From Herminiimonas arsenicoxydans (GTDB lineage: Bacteria > Pseudomonadota > Gammaproteobacteria > Burkholderiales > Burkholderiaceae_D), in the NCBI GenBank assembly GCA_000026125.1, contig CU207211.1, forward strand, positions 372,001 through 436,000: a stretch of DNA of 64,000 nt, in the 5' to 3' direction. The position numbers and the translations under genes are program-made. The notes under the pieces were generated by a model that saw only the letters and a program-made list of their open reading frames with translations, had not been told where the DNA came from and ran no database searches. Shown here piece by piece: positions 19,560 to 28,065 of the stretch; position 1 is the first letter of the stretch, and every line of letters starts with the position of its first letter.

Positions 19560-21509
19560 ATGAAGTTATCGGCAAGATTATTGAATCCGGCAGACAAATT
19601 GATGGCGCGCCCTCTTGGATCGCTCCTGTCCGCTTCTATCTGGCTTCTCTTGGCGGTATTTTTTCTGCATGCTTTTCCAAGTTACGCTGCTGACCCATGG
19701 CGCGTTGACGACCTCTCGGTTCTGGTTGACCAAGCCGGGCAGGAGACAATCGCCAGTGTCAGTGAACCTGACCGGACGGCCGAATTCCGGCTCGTCCCGC
19801 AAGGATTTTCTGCAGGCTATACGAGATCTGTTCACTGGTTGCGCTTTACACTGCGTGCGCCACCACCGGATGCTCAAGGCAAACGCGAAATATTGCTGGA
19901 AATTCACCCGGCGTATCTGGACGACTTGCAAATCTATTTGTCGCAGCCAGAGAAAAACGGTCAGTTCGAGATCCGTAAAGGGGGCGACTTACAACCCTAC
20001 ACCGCAAAAGAATATCCATACCGCGCATTTGTCTATCGCGTTGCTTTTGATGATGCGCGTTCGCGTACTGCTTATGTACGACTGCAAACCACCAGCAGTT
20101 CGGTGCTGACTGTCAAGACATGGGAGCCTCGCCACTTTGCCGAACACACCTCGCGCGAGTACGCTCTGTTGGGATTGCTGTTCGGCGTCATTTTGGCCGT
20201 GGTACTGGCCAATGTATGGCATGGTCTTTGGCGTCGCGAGGCCATTTATCGCCGTTACATTGCTTACTTGCTCGCTACGTTGTGCCTGTTGCTTGGCATC
20301 AACGGCCTGGTGGGTGAATTTCTGTTCCCATTACACCCTCTATGGGCTCACCACTGGGTCTCGCTAAGCAACTTGCTGATATTTATATTTGGCACGCACT
20401 TTTATATACTGGCACTTGAGATCAATACTGCGGCGCTGTGGATGCGCTGGGTCTATCGAATTGTATTCTGGCTGTCCATTCTTTGTTTGCCGACGCCATT
20501 GATCGACCTCTATCCGGATGCGATCAGGATCTTGATGCCGCTCGCCCTGCTCCAGCTGTTGACTGGCGCCTGGCGAAGCGTTCAGCTCTGGCGACAACGC
20601 AATGCCAATGGCAAAATTCTCTTGCTCGCACACTTGTTCAGCTTGGCCGGAGCGTTTGCCACGGCCCTGACGATGCTTGGTCTGTTGCCGGGTCATTTTT
20701 TTCTGATTTACGGTTTTCAACTGGGTTCAGTGGGCACTCTGCTGGCGTTGCAATGGATGATGGGGCAGCATGTACGAGTCATCGAAGCTCAGCAGATTCA
20801 GGCCAGCATGGAGGTTGAAATTGCCAAAGCGACAGCGCAGCGAGAACGCGCCGAACGCGAGCATCAGCGGCATTTTCTTTCGATGCTCACGCATGAATTG
20901 AAAACTCCGCTGTCTGTGATCCGTCTGCGCCTGGGCGCGATCAATCCGACCATGAGGATGCAGACGCATGCCAAGCAGGCAGTAGAAGATATTGACGCCA
21001 TTGTCCAGCGTTGCGTCATGGTCAGCCAGATGGACGACAGTACTGACCAGCCACAACCTGCTCAATGCGATATCAACGGGCTGTTGAGCGAAATATTCGC
21101 TCACCAACAAGCCGCACAACGTATCACCCTGCAACTCGCAGAAGGTGTGCTGACCACGCCGATACAAAGTGACCCGCTCCTGTTGCGCACGATACTGAGC
21201 AACCTGATCGACAACGCGCTCAAATATTCACCAACCGAAGAAGAGGTGAAAGTTAGCGCCGTCTTCAGCACCGAAGCGGGCTGTGACGGCATCTGCATCG
21301 GGGTTGAGAATCTCTCGGATGGCACCGTCGGAAAGCCCGATCCGGTGCGCATATTTGACAAGTTCTATCGGGGCCCCGGGGCACATCAGCAAAGCGGCTC
21401 CGGGCTTGGCCTGTATATCGCCAGGGCGCTTGCTGAACAGCTTTCAGGTATTCTGCGCTACCGTCCCCAAACCAACCGTGTGGTTTTTGAACTATGGCTG
21501 CCGCTTTGA
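19560..21509 (+). CDS. 7TMR-DISM sensor histidine kinase
   Basis: About 649 residues. An N-terminal signal/anchor (ends AFPSYAAD) is followed by a periplasmic 7TMR-DISM extracellular domain (residues ~45-190) and a seven-span membrane block (~195-390). Then come HisKA with the phospho-acceptor His in MLTHELKTPLSVIRL and a HATPase domain with N box NLIDNALKYS and G box SGLGLYIARALAEQ. DISM domains usually bind carbohydrate-like ligands. Starts at GTG 19518, ATG 19560 and ATG 19602 are all possible; none has a strong ribosome binding site. It overlaps the response regulator gene by 16 bp. Confidence 0.9.
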   Translation: MKLSARLLNPADKLMARPLGSLLSASIWLLLAVFFLHAFPSYAADPWRVDDLSVLVDQAGQETIASVSEPDRTAEFRLVPQGFSAGYTRSVHWLRFTLRAPPPDAQGKREILLEIHPAYLDDLQIYLSQPEKNGQFEIRKGGDLQPYTAKEYPYRAFVYRVAFDDARSRTAYVRLQTTSSSVLTVKTWEPRHFAEHTSREYALLGLLFGVILAVVLANVWHGLWRREAIYRRYIAYLLATLCLLLGINGLVGEFLFPLHPLWAHHWVSLSNLLIFIFGTHFYILALEINTAALWMRWVYRIVFWLSILCLPTPLIDLYPDAIRILMPLALLQLLTGAWRSVQLWRQRNANGKILLLAHLFSLAGAFATALTMLGLLPGHFFLIYGFQLGSVGTLLALQWMMGQHVRVIEAQQIQASMEVEIAKATAQRERAEREHQRHFLSMLTHELKTPLSVIRLRLGAINPTMRMQTHAKQAVEDIDAIVQRCVMVSQMDDSTDQPQPAQCDINGLLSEIFAHQQAAQRITLQLAEGVLTTPIQSDPLLLRTILSNLIDNALKYSPTEEEVKVSAVFSTEAGCDGICIGVENLSDGTVGKPDPVRIFDKFYRGPGAHQQSGSGLGLYIARALAEQLSGILRYRPQTNRVVFELWLPL

Positions 21510-22204
21510 CTTCTGTCCTGCCGATTAAATTACTGGTGGTCGAAGACCGCATATCCTTACTGGAAGTCACGGTCGAAACCCTGACTGCGCACGGGTATGA
21601 AGTCATCGGCATCGACAGCGCCGAAGCCATGGACGAACTGCCAGCCGGTTATGTTGCCGACATTGCCATTCTCGATCTCAATCTGCCGGGCGAGGACGGC
21701 CTCAGTCTGGCCCAGCGCTTGCGCCGGATACAGCCGGGCATCGGCATCATCATGGTCACGGCGCGCCATGCGCTGGAGCAAAAGCTGGCCGGTTACGAGC
21801 ATGGTGCCGACCTTTACCTCACCAAGCCCACGGCGCCGGAAGAGCTATGCGCCACAGTAGAAGCGCTGGCACGACGCATCAGCAGTCGAGCAACGACAGA
21901 AGTGCCTGCCTTCACGCTCAATACGGCAACGGGAGTATTGACGACTCCGCAAGGCGACCTTGCTTTGCGGGCGTCCGAGGCGGCATTGCTGCATGCCTTT
22001 GCGCTGGCACCGGAGCATACGCTCGAATTCTGGAAGGCGCTGGAAAAGCTCAACAAACCGATCGATGGTCAAGGTAAAGCGCAACTGGAAGTGGTGGTTT
22101 CACGCTTACGAAGCAAGTTGGTCTCCCACGGTGCATCAGACACCCCTATCCGCGCCCTGCGCGGCATAGGCTACCGGCTCAGCATGAGCTTGCAAATCAG
22201 GTAA
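21494..22204 (+). CDS. OmpR-type response regulator
   Basis: A 236-residue transcription factor paired with the upstream DISM kinase by a 16-bp overlap. Receiver domain at ~10-125: phosphorylation Asp in AILDLNLPGEDG, Thr in IIMVTARH and Lys in LTKPTAPEEL. The C-terminal winged-helix domain (~140-232) ends with VVVSRLRSKLVSHG and IRALRGIGYRLS, typical of OmpR/PhoB. The second acidic residue of the usual N-terminal pair is present (VVEDR). Targets are unknown. Confidence 0.92.
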   Translation: MAAALTSVLPIKLLVVEDRISLLEVTVETLTAHGYEVIGIDSAEAMDELPAGYVADIAILDLNLPGEDGLSLAQRLRRIQPGIGIIMVTARHALEQKLAGYEHGADLYLTKPTAPEELCATVEALARRISSRATTEVPAFTLNTATGVLTTPQGDLALRASEAALLHAFALAPEHTLEFWKALEKLNKPIDGQGKAQLEVVVSRLRSKLVSHGASDTPIRALRGIGYRLSMSLQIR

Positions 22205-22377
22205 TACCAGCTAACGCACAATATCGCTTCAATCGCCATCACCCCGACTTTTGTCGTGGCAAGCTTTGGCAAGGTTCCCCCCTAAGAAATGGTTAGAGTA
22301 GCGCCCATAGTTATTGCTATGGAGAAATTAATTCGAGCCGCCGATCATAACCACTACTAGCTTATTGTCTGGGAGCC

Positions 22378-22543
22378 GTGCAAGCGACGGAGGCAAAGAC
22401 GGCTGTAAGCAAGGCCGAATCAGAGCCGAAGATACGTGGTGCAAAAAAAGAATCAGCCAAGAGGGGGGGCTGTGAAGAAGGTGGCAGCGAAGAAAGAGGT
22501 CGGGAAGGCTGTCGTGGCGCCCGCCACCGCCCAGAAGAAGTAA
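22378..22543 (+). pseudogene. Histone H1-like Lys/Ala-rich DNA-binding protein, frameshifted remnant
   Basis: Two overlapping frames together encode a Lys/Ala-rich tail. One gives KAESEP and GAKKESAK before a run of seven G; the other continues after the run with AVKKVAAKKEVGKAVV and ends APATAQKK at a TAA (22541-22543). Dropping one G from the run joins them. Such tails are typical of the H1-like proteins of Burkholderiales. No ATG or convincing start lies upstream (an in-frame TAA precedes), so I read this as a broken or truncated copy. The rest of 22205-22827 shows no other supported gene. Confidence 0.45.
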
Positions 22544-22827
22544 AGGGTGGTTCTTCGGATTCCGCTATTTCATCCTGCATCGGGCAACCTGAAATACTGC
22601 CGTACCATGGGTGCGACAGCATTTTTATCGAGAGTGAAATGCCTTGTATTCTCGAAGAGAATGCGGACTACCGGGAAGACCTTCAGCCGTTAAAGGCTGA
22701 TTGAAAACGATGTCACGTTTTTCGGTTTCGATGGCCAGATTAGAACATCGAGGGGCTATAAATCTACTCAACTTAACTTTATTCTAATAACTGACATTTA
22801 AAAAAATAATGCCACTGAAATATTCCC

Positions 22828-24255
22828 ATGAATGATGCACTGTTGGAGCGCCTACGCTTCTGTACGGTCCTTCCCACTCTGCCGTCTGTTGCCTTTCGCA
22901 TCATAGAACTAGTGAACGATCCGAATATCAACCTGACCCAGCTCGCAGAATGCATCGCAAGCGACCCGGCCTTATCGGCAAAGATGCTAAAAGTGGCAAA
23001 TTCGCCTCTTTACACGACGCAGCGCGTTGCCACCAATTTGCGTCAGGCAGTCAATATGATGGGGACGCATGCAACCGTAACTGTTGCACTCTCATTCTCG
23101 CTGGTGCGCAGCTTAAGCGGGCACGAAGGCAATACGCTGTTCTGGCGGCGAACAATATTAGCGGCATTGGCATGTCGCTTGCTCGGAAAGCATTACGGAT
23201 TTAATTCAGATGACCTGCTTCTTGCTGGTTTGCTGCAGGATATTGGCATCCTGGCTTTGCGTTCCGTCGCACCAGACGAGTATGCAGAATTGCAGGCGAT
23301 AACAGATCATGAAGAATTGCTGAAAGCCGAACGCAATCGGTTTGGTAGTGGCCATGATGAAGTTGGATACTGGCTTTTGAAGAGGTGGGGAATTCCGGAA
23401 CATTTGAGCCTGGCATGCATTGCCAGTCATGCAGATACCCCCGGACATGAAGCGCAGGCGACGCCGTTGACATGCGTGGCAAGTTCCGGATATTTCGCCG
23501 ATGTCTTTCTGAAGGGCGATCATGTAATGCAAATTGTTGCGGCATCTGAATCAGCGGCCCGCTGGCTGGGCATGGACGCTTGCACGACGATTGCCATGCT
23601 TGAGAATATGCGCGAGAAAACGCAGGAGTTCGAGGCTCTTTTTGATATGTGCGTCTTGCAGACTGATCAAGTGGATGCACTTCTTCAGGAAGCAAAGGAG
23701 CTAATCACGATAGCGAATCTGGGGCGACAACGCGAACTTGAAGAAAAAACTCATCGTGATGTTCTCACGGGCGCCCATAACCGCCGGTACTTCGATGAGG
23801 CATTCAAACATGAATTCGCCGTAGCCTCACGGCAGGGCTGGCCGCTTTCTGTTGCCTTCCTCGATATTGATCACTTCAAGCAAGTCAACGATACCTATGG
23901 TCATGCGGCAGGCGATAAAGCTCTGATTGCACTATCACGCATTATTGCTACCCAGATCCGGGGAAGCGACATCTTTGTACGATATGGAGGTGAAGAATTC
24001 GTGCTGCTATTCCCGGGCACGGTAGCCGAGGAAGCGCTGATCGTGCTCAATCGTATCAGGCAGGCCGTCGCATCCTATTGCCATACTTACGACACTGCCA
24101 CCTTCCATTTGACCATATCAGCCGGGCTGGCTTTCCATATGGATGAAGATATGAAACATGAAACTGCGGAGGGCTTGCTGCGCACCGCCGATAACGCGCT
24201 TTATACGGCAAAGCAAAATGGGCGAAATCAAATAATCAAATCAAAAGCAAAGTGA
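22828..24255 (+). CDS. HDOD-GGDEF protein, probable diguanylate cyclase
   Basis: A 475-residue cytoplasmic protein. An N-terminal HDOD domain (~10-210; LPTLPSVAFRIIELVNDPN, SDPALSAKMLKVANSPLY) is followed by a short helical linker and a GGDEF domain (~305-470). The active site is GGEEF in VRYGGEEFVLLFPG, and an inhibitory-site RxxD (RGSD) lies exactly five residues before it, so the enzyme is likely active and product-inhibited. No membrane segment is present. HDOD domains work in signalling scaffolds; the fusion suggests a regulated c-di-GMP synthase. No obvious ribosome binding site, in an A/T-rich leader. Confidence 0.9.
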   Translation: MNDALLERLRFCTVLPTLPSVAFRIIELVNDPNINLTQLAECIASDPALSAKMLKVANSPLYTTQRVATNLRQAVNMMGTHATVTVALSFSLVRSLSGHEGNTLFWRRTILAALACRLLGKHYGFNSDDLLLAGLLQDIGILALRSVAPDEYAELQAITDHEELLKAERNRFGSGHDEVGYWLLKRWGIPEHLSLACIASHADTPGHEAQATPLTCVASSGYFADVFLKGDHVMQIVAASESAARWLGMDACTTIAMLENMREKTQEFEALFDMCVLQTDQVDALLQEAKELITIANLGRQRELEEKTHRDVLTGAHNRRYFDEAFKHEFAVASRQGWPLSVAFLDIDHFKQVNDTYGHAAGDKALIALSRIIATQIRGSDIFVRYGGEEFVLLFPGTVAEEALIVLNRIRQAVASYCHTYDTATFHLTISAGLAFHMDEDMKHETAEGLLRTADNALYTAKQNGRNQIIKSKAK

Positions 24256-24559
24256 TATTTACGCTGGGACCTGGCTGGTATAAGCAACAATAAACAAAGG
24301 AGGACAAGACTCTTCGTGGAGTGAAAAATTATCTTTTTTCGAAAGAAACTTCATTGGATTGTTTGCTGACCTTTGCAAACTCGTATGAATTAAGCAGGAA
24401 CGTCCTTCGTGACGGTGCTCGCCCGAACTCGAAATGAAGCTGCTCTCAGTCAAAAACGCTGAATCCGTAATGATCTGTATACGATACGATCGGAACAGAT
24501 GTGTGACGGGCTAACGAATCTATTTAAATCATCGAATCTAAATAATTGGGGAATTAGGA
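24256..24559. other. Intergenic region, no supported gene
   Basis: A 304-bp interval between the HDOD-GGDEF gene and the amidohydrolase gene. The right half is A/T-rich and probably carries the promoter of the amidohydrolase. A 64-codon open frame on the minus strand lacks a ribosome binding site and recognisable content. Confidence 0.4.
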
Positions 24560-26305
24560 ATGCTGAGAGATATAAAACCGTATCCGTTAGTTTTAAAAAA
24601 TTGCCTTATCGCTGGAATGACTATCTTTTCGTCACTTGCTTTATCCCAGCCTGCCACGGCTCCTCGTGCTGAAGCCATTTATTTTGGCGGAAATATTCTG
24701 ACCATGGCTGGCGACACTCCTCGCTACGCAGAAGCAGTTGCGATTCGAAATGGGAAAATCATCAACGTCGGCTCCAAGGCCGCTGCTTTACAGTTACGCG
24801 ATGAGCGCACTCGCATGGTCGACCTTGCCGGCAAAACCTTATTGCCGGGGTTTATCGATGCTCATGGACATACATGGATGACTGGATTCCAAAAATTATC
24901 CGCCAACCTTCTCCCGCCACCCGACGGGCAGGCTAGTGACATCCCTACGCTGTTGTCCTTACTGAAGGAATGGCAAAGTAAAAATCCTGTTGCAATAGAC
25001 AAAGTGGGCTGGATTATCGGATTCGGCTACGACGATTCCCAACTTGCTGAGAAAAGACACCCTACTGCTGCGGACCTCGATCAGGTATCGACTGAAATCC
25101 CTATCGTCATCATTCATCAATCCAGTCATTTGGCCTCCATGAATCACAAGGCGCTGGAGCTGGCCGGCATCACTGCTGCGTCCCCGAATCCGGCCGGTGG
25201 CGTGATTCGACGTCTGGCTGACGGACGCACACCAGATGGTGTTTTAGAGGAAATGGCCTTCTTTGCTCCGATGTTCAAAGTGCTCGCTTCTTTCGACCAA
25301 AATGCCAGTGAAAAAATTGCACTTGCGGGCGCGGATTATTACGCGCAATTCGGCTTTACTACGGCTCAGGAAGGTCGTGCAAGTAAACAGATTACGCAAA
25401 CCTGGCACAAGCTGGCCGACGAAGGAAAGCTAAAGATAGATATCGCTGCCTATCCCGATCTTCAGGCTGAATCGACTTTTATGAGTGAAGCCGGTACGAA
25501 AAAAACCTATCGTAATCACTTCCGTATCGCCGGCGTCAAATTAAGCCTGGATGGTTCCCCGCAGGGTAAGACGGCGTGGCTTAGTGAACCTTATGTTCAC
25601 GTTCCCCCAGGGCAGCCTGCCGATTATCGTGGTTATCCGGCGATTCCCAAGAGCGACGATTTGCAGTCATTGGTGAATCAGGCTTTCAATAACAATTGGC
25701 AAGTGCTGGCCCATACGAATGGCGATGCTGCTGCTGATGCTTTAATCAATGCCGTCGCAAAAGCCGAGAAGCGATACGGTAAAGGCGATCGCCGTACAGT
25801 CATGATTCATGCGCAGACCGTCAGAGAAGATCAACTTGATCGCATGAAGCAACTCGGTATTGTCCCCTCGTTCTTTTCCATGCATACCTATTATTGGGGC
25901 GATTGGCATAGAGATGAAACACTTGGGAAGGATAGGGCATTGCGTATTTCTCCAACGCAGTCCGCACTTAAACGCGGCATGTGGTTCACCGAGCACCACG
26001 ATGCGCCTGTAGCCTTGCCAAGCAGTATTATGATTCTTCACACTACAGTGAACAGGACAACCCGTAGCGGCGCAGTCCTTGGAGAAGATCAACGGGTCAG
26101 CCCTTACATTGCATTGAAAAGCATTACAGATTGGGCATCACGACAATACTTTGAAGAAAAGAGCAAAGGTACGATCAGTGTCGGCAAGTTGGCAGACTTG
26201 GTAATTTTGGATAAAGATCCGCTTAAAGTCGACCCCGCAACTATCCGTGACATCAAAGTGCTTGAGACGATCAAGGAAGGCAAGACGATTTTTTCTCAAA
26301 ACTAA
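24560..26305 (+). CDS. Exported amidohydrolase family protein (YtcJ-like)
   Basis: A 581-residue metal-dependent hydrolase of the amidohydrolase_3 class. A hydrophobic N-terminal segment (NCLIAGMTIFSSLALSQPA) looks like a signal peptide, so the enzyme is probably periplasmic. The start of the barrel shows the metal ligands in LPGFIDAHGHTWM; later motifs are VLAHTNGDAAAD and MIHAQTVREDQLDR, and the C-terminal composite sheet has GTISVGKLADLVILDKDP. The substrate is unknown. It stands alone, with a terminator-like hairpin about 210 bp downstream. Confidence 0.88.
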   Translation: MLRDIKPYPLVLKNCLIAGMTIFSSLALSQPATAPRAEAIYFGGNILTMAGDTPRYAEAVAIRNGKIINVGSKAAALQLRDERTRMVDLAGKTLLPGFIDAHGHTWMTGFQKLSANLLPPPDGQASDIPTLLSLLKEWQSKNPVAIDKVGWIIGFGYDDSQLAEKRHPTAADLDQVSTEIPIVIIHQSSHLASMNHKALELAGITAASPNPAGGVIRRLADGRTPDGVLEEMAFFAPMFKVLASFDQNASEKIALAGADYYAQFGFTTAQEGRASKQITQTWHKLADEGKLKIDIAAYPDLQAESTFMSEAGTKKTYRNHFRIAGVKLSLDGSPQGKTAWLSEPYVHVPPGQPADYRGYPAIPKSDDLQSLVNQAFNNNWQVLAHTNGDAAADALINAVAKAEKRYGKGDRRTVMIHAQTVREDQLDRMKQLGIVPSFFSMHTYYWGDWHRDETLGKDRALRISPTQSALKRGMWFTEHHDAPVALPSSIMILHTTVNRTTRSGAVLGEDQRVSPYIALKSITDWASRQYFEEKSKGTISVGKLADLVILDKDPLKVDPATIRDIKVLETIKEGKTIFSQN

Positions 26306-26516
26306 AGGGTTAATTTAACTGACTACAATGTTTGCTTGGTGCGTCAGCAGCGACTCCGTTCACAAACCAGCTATCGTCGTCGTCCGAGAATACGTGGTGA
26401 CATGGTGGCTGTCTGTGTCACCACCCTTTCGGGATAAGTACGTCTGGTCTTGGTCAAAAACATAACTCCTGGGTGGGCATTATTCACCTTAAGTTAGTGT
26501 CTACCTAGACCGGGAC

Positions 26517-26538
26517 AGACCACCCCTTGGTCTTTTTT
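26517..26538 (+). terminator. Intrinsic terminator-like hairpin
   Basis: AGACCA (26517-26522) pairs with TGGTCT (26528-26533) across a 5-nt loop and runs into a six-T tract. It may end transcripts from the amidohydrolase gene or from an untranslated unit in between. Confidence 0.6.
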
Positions 26539-26600
26539 ATTCATGTTCACTCCGTTAGATATGTATCTACGTATAGCTCCACCGGAGGAGCATGAATAAA
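26536..26600. repeat. Inverted repeat bounding a 45-nt segment
   Basis: TTTATTCATG at 26536-26545 is exactly inverted at 26591-26600. The enclosed segment ends with the smaller dyad CTCC/GGAG. This could fold as one long-armed RNA or DNA hairpin. No known element is recognised. Confidence 0.5.
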
Positions 26601-26620
26601 TGGAGCGCCAATAAGCTCAA

Positions 26621-26650
26621 AATAATGCCTGCTACTCGAGGCATTATTTT
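26621..26650 (+). terminator. Second terminator-like hairpin in the accessory region
   Basis: AATAATGCCT (26621-26630) pairs perfectly with AGGCATTATT (26639-26648) over an 8-nt loop and is followed by further T residues. Together with the dyad at 26536-26600 it could bound a short untranslated transcript on the plus strand. Confidence 0.55.
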
Positions 26651-26781
26651 TAAGGTAGAAAGGTCGGAGAAGTAGTGAGGGCTACGGTAACTCTAACGTC
26701 GGAGAGGTGAGGGAGGCTATTTAGTTGATAGAAAGCCTGGGTAGCCGCAATACCGCTACATTTTTTAGCGTGGAGTTCTAC

Positions 26782-27212
26782 GCGTGTTTTGAGAAAACAC
26801 GCTGCGCGCAGGGTAAATCCCTGCTTGCGGACACCGTGGTGGCTTATCGGCCTGGACGGCCGGCCCCCACTGTCCGACTAGGGTCGGACTGTCCTGCGGC
26901 CCCTTCGCTGCGCTCGGGCAAACGCCTTCTGCATGCGCTTTCAGCGCACCGCCCATCGCCACGTAGTCACGTGAACTCTGGACTTGCCGAACGCGTTTGC
27001 CCGACCGCTGTCGGGGCCGGGGTGCTAGCACCCCCGAACTGCAGCACCGCGCCTTGGGGCGCTTTCGGCCGAGGGCCTCATGCCTTGTCGGCTCCCCCAT
27101 AAACACGTTCAGCGGTGACCCGCTGAACGCTGCTGCGGGCGTTCGCCCTACGCATCCCTTCGGGTGTCTCCGCGCTGGGGCGCTGCGCAACCCATTCACC
27201 CGATACTCGGGT
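26782..27212. other. GC-rich array of eleven perfect stem-loops, candidate structured RNA or DNA element
   Basis: Perfect short-loop hairpins follow one another at 26782-26802, 26808-26824, 26872-26889, 26934-26948, 26960-26973, 27001-27014, 27019-27034 (a 16-bp palindrome), 27049-27062, 27106-27129 (10-bp stem), 27137-27148 and 27198-27212. Stems are 4-10 bp with loops of 0-5 nt. The block is much richer in G and C than its flanks. Open frames cross it on both strands, but their products are Arg/Pro/Ala-rich and the hairpins ignore codon phase, so I treat it as non-coding. I do not recognise the family. It lies 0.8 kb from an integrase gene. Confidence 0.55.
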
Positions 27213-27470
27213 TCTGTGGGTCTTGCTCCACCGCCTGATCTTCTCTGCGATAAAGTGCTGGCGCCACGCTACAAGAGCATAAAAATCCCCGTGCGTAAGC
27301 TGTCTTGGCAGTAACTTGACAAAATGCGCATTGCACATGAAACCTTGTAAATCAATAGGTTGCATGGAAAAATATGGCCTGTATTTACATAAAAATGGAA
27401 AGAAAATTGATCTAACAACTTCGTGCATCAATACATTTAGGGCATCGCCAAACTCAGGGAGTATCGTGAA

Positions 27471-27707
27471 ATGAAGCATAAATCAACGCCGTTAAATATA
27501 ACTGCTGCTGTGGAAGAATTTGCAATCGCGCATGGTGCTTACTTTGTGGAAAACGAAGGATGGTTCGTTGATGGGGAAGTTCCGATTGAGCTAGAGGAAT
27601 TTGTTATTCAAGAACAGCGCATACGTGATTACGTTGCAGAGAGCCAAGAAAAGATAAACTTCGAACCGGCCGTCGCCGCTAAAAAAACCGCTCCGTATTC
27701 CCCATGA
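27471..27707 (+). CDS. Small protein of unknown function
   Basis: A 78-residue acidic ORF (MKHKSTPLNITAAVEEFAIA...). It contains the stretch FVENEGWFVDGEVPIELEEF and ends in a Lys/Ala/Pro tail. AGGGAG lies about 12 bp upstream of the ATG, a weakly placed ribosome binding site. No signal peptide or membrane segment is seen and no family is recognised. It lies between the stem-loop array and an antitoxin-like remnant, inside the presumed integrase-associated island. Confidence 0.45.
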   Translation: MKHKSTPLNITAAVEEFAIAHGAYFVENEGWFVDGEVPIELEEFVIQEQRIRDYVAESQEKINFEPAVAAKKTAPYSP

Positions 27708-27714
27708 CCTCAGA

Positions 27715-27891
27715 TACGAGGTTAAATCGATCACGATTCGTGCGTGCCAGCTATTTCGGAATCGAGAAGACGCAATGAATTGGCTTGAGTCAGGCAAAGT
27801 GAGCTTACAACTACGCACGCCAATGGAAGTAATGACCAATGTAAACGGTTGTCGCATAGTGGCGAAATTGTTGGAAGAACGCTTTAAATAG
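27715..27891 (+). pseudogene. Remnant of a MbcA/ParS/Xre-type antitoxin C-terminal domain
   Basis: Reading in the frame of the ATG at 27775, the codons before it give RACQLFRNREDA and those after give MNWLESGKVSLQLRTPMEVM, then TNVNGCRIVAKLLEERFK and TAG. The pattern A-x2-WL, then L-x2-P and G-x2-V-x3-L, resembles the DUF2384 (MbcA/ParS) domain of Xre/RES-type antitoxins. Only the C-terminal part is present, without a proper start and without a RES toxin gene next to it, so it looks like a decayed copy. The interval 27892-28065 shows nothing more. Confidence 0.4.
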
Positions 27892-28065
27892 GACGAAGAG
27901 CGACCTTTCCATGATCTGAAAGACGCCCGAACCGAGTTTGCTTCCACGTCAGCACTCGTGTCCTCCCGCAGCACCAACTTACAGTTGGCTTGAGCGTCTT
28001 GCTCACCCTCCCCAGAGGGGCTGCAGCTTCATCAAGGCGCTCTTTTTGTCAGGCTCTGTCAACGC

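Noticed and set aside
26765..27479. Open frames of 105-144 codons on both strands over the stem-loop array
   Set aside because: The products are low-complexity Arg/Pro/Ala sequences without domains, they overlap each other on opposite strands, and inverted repeats explain the sequence better.
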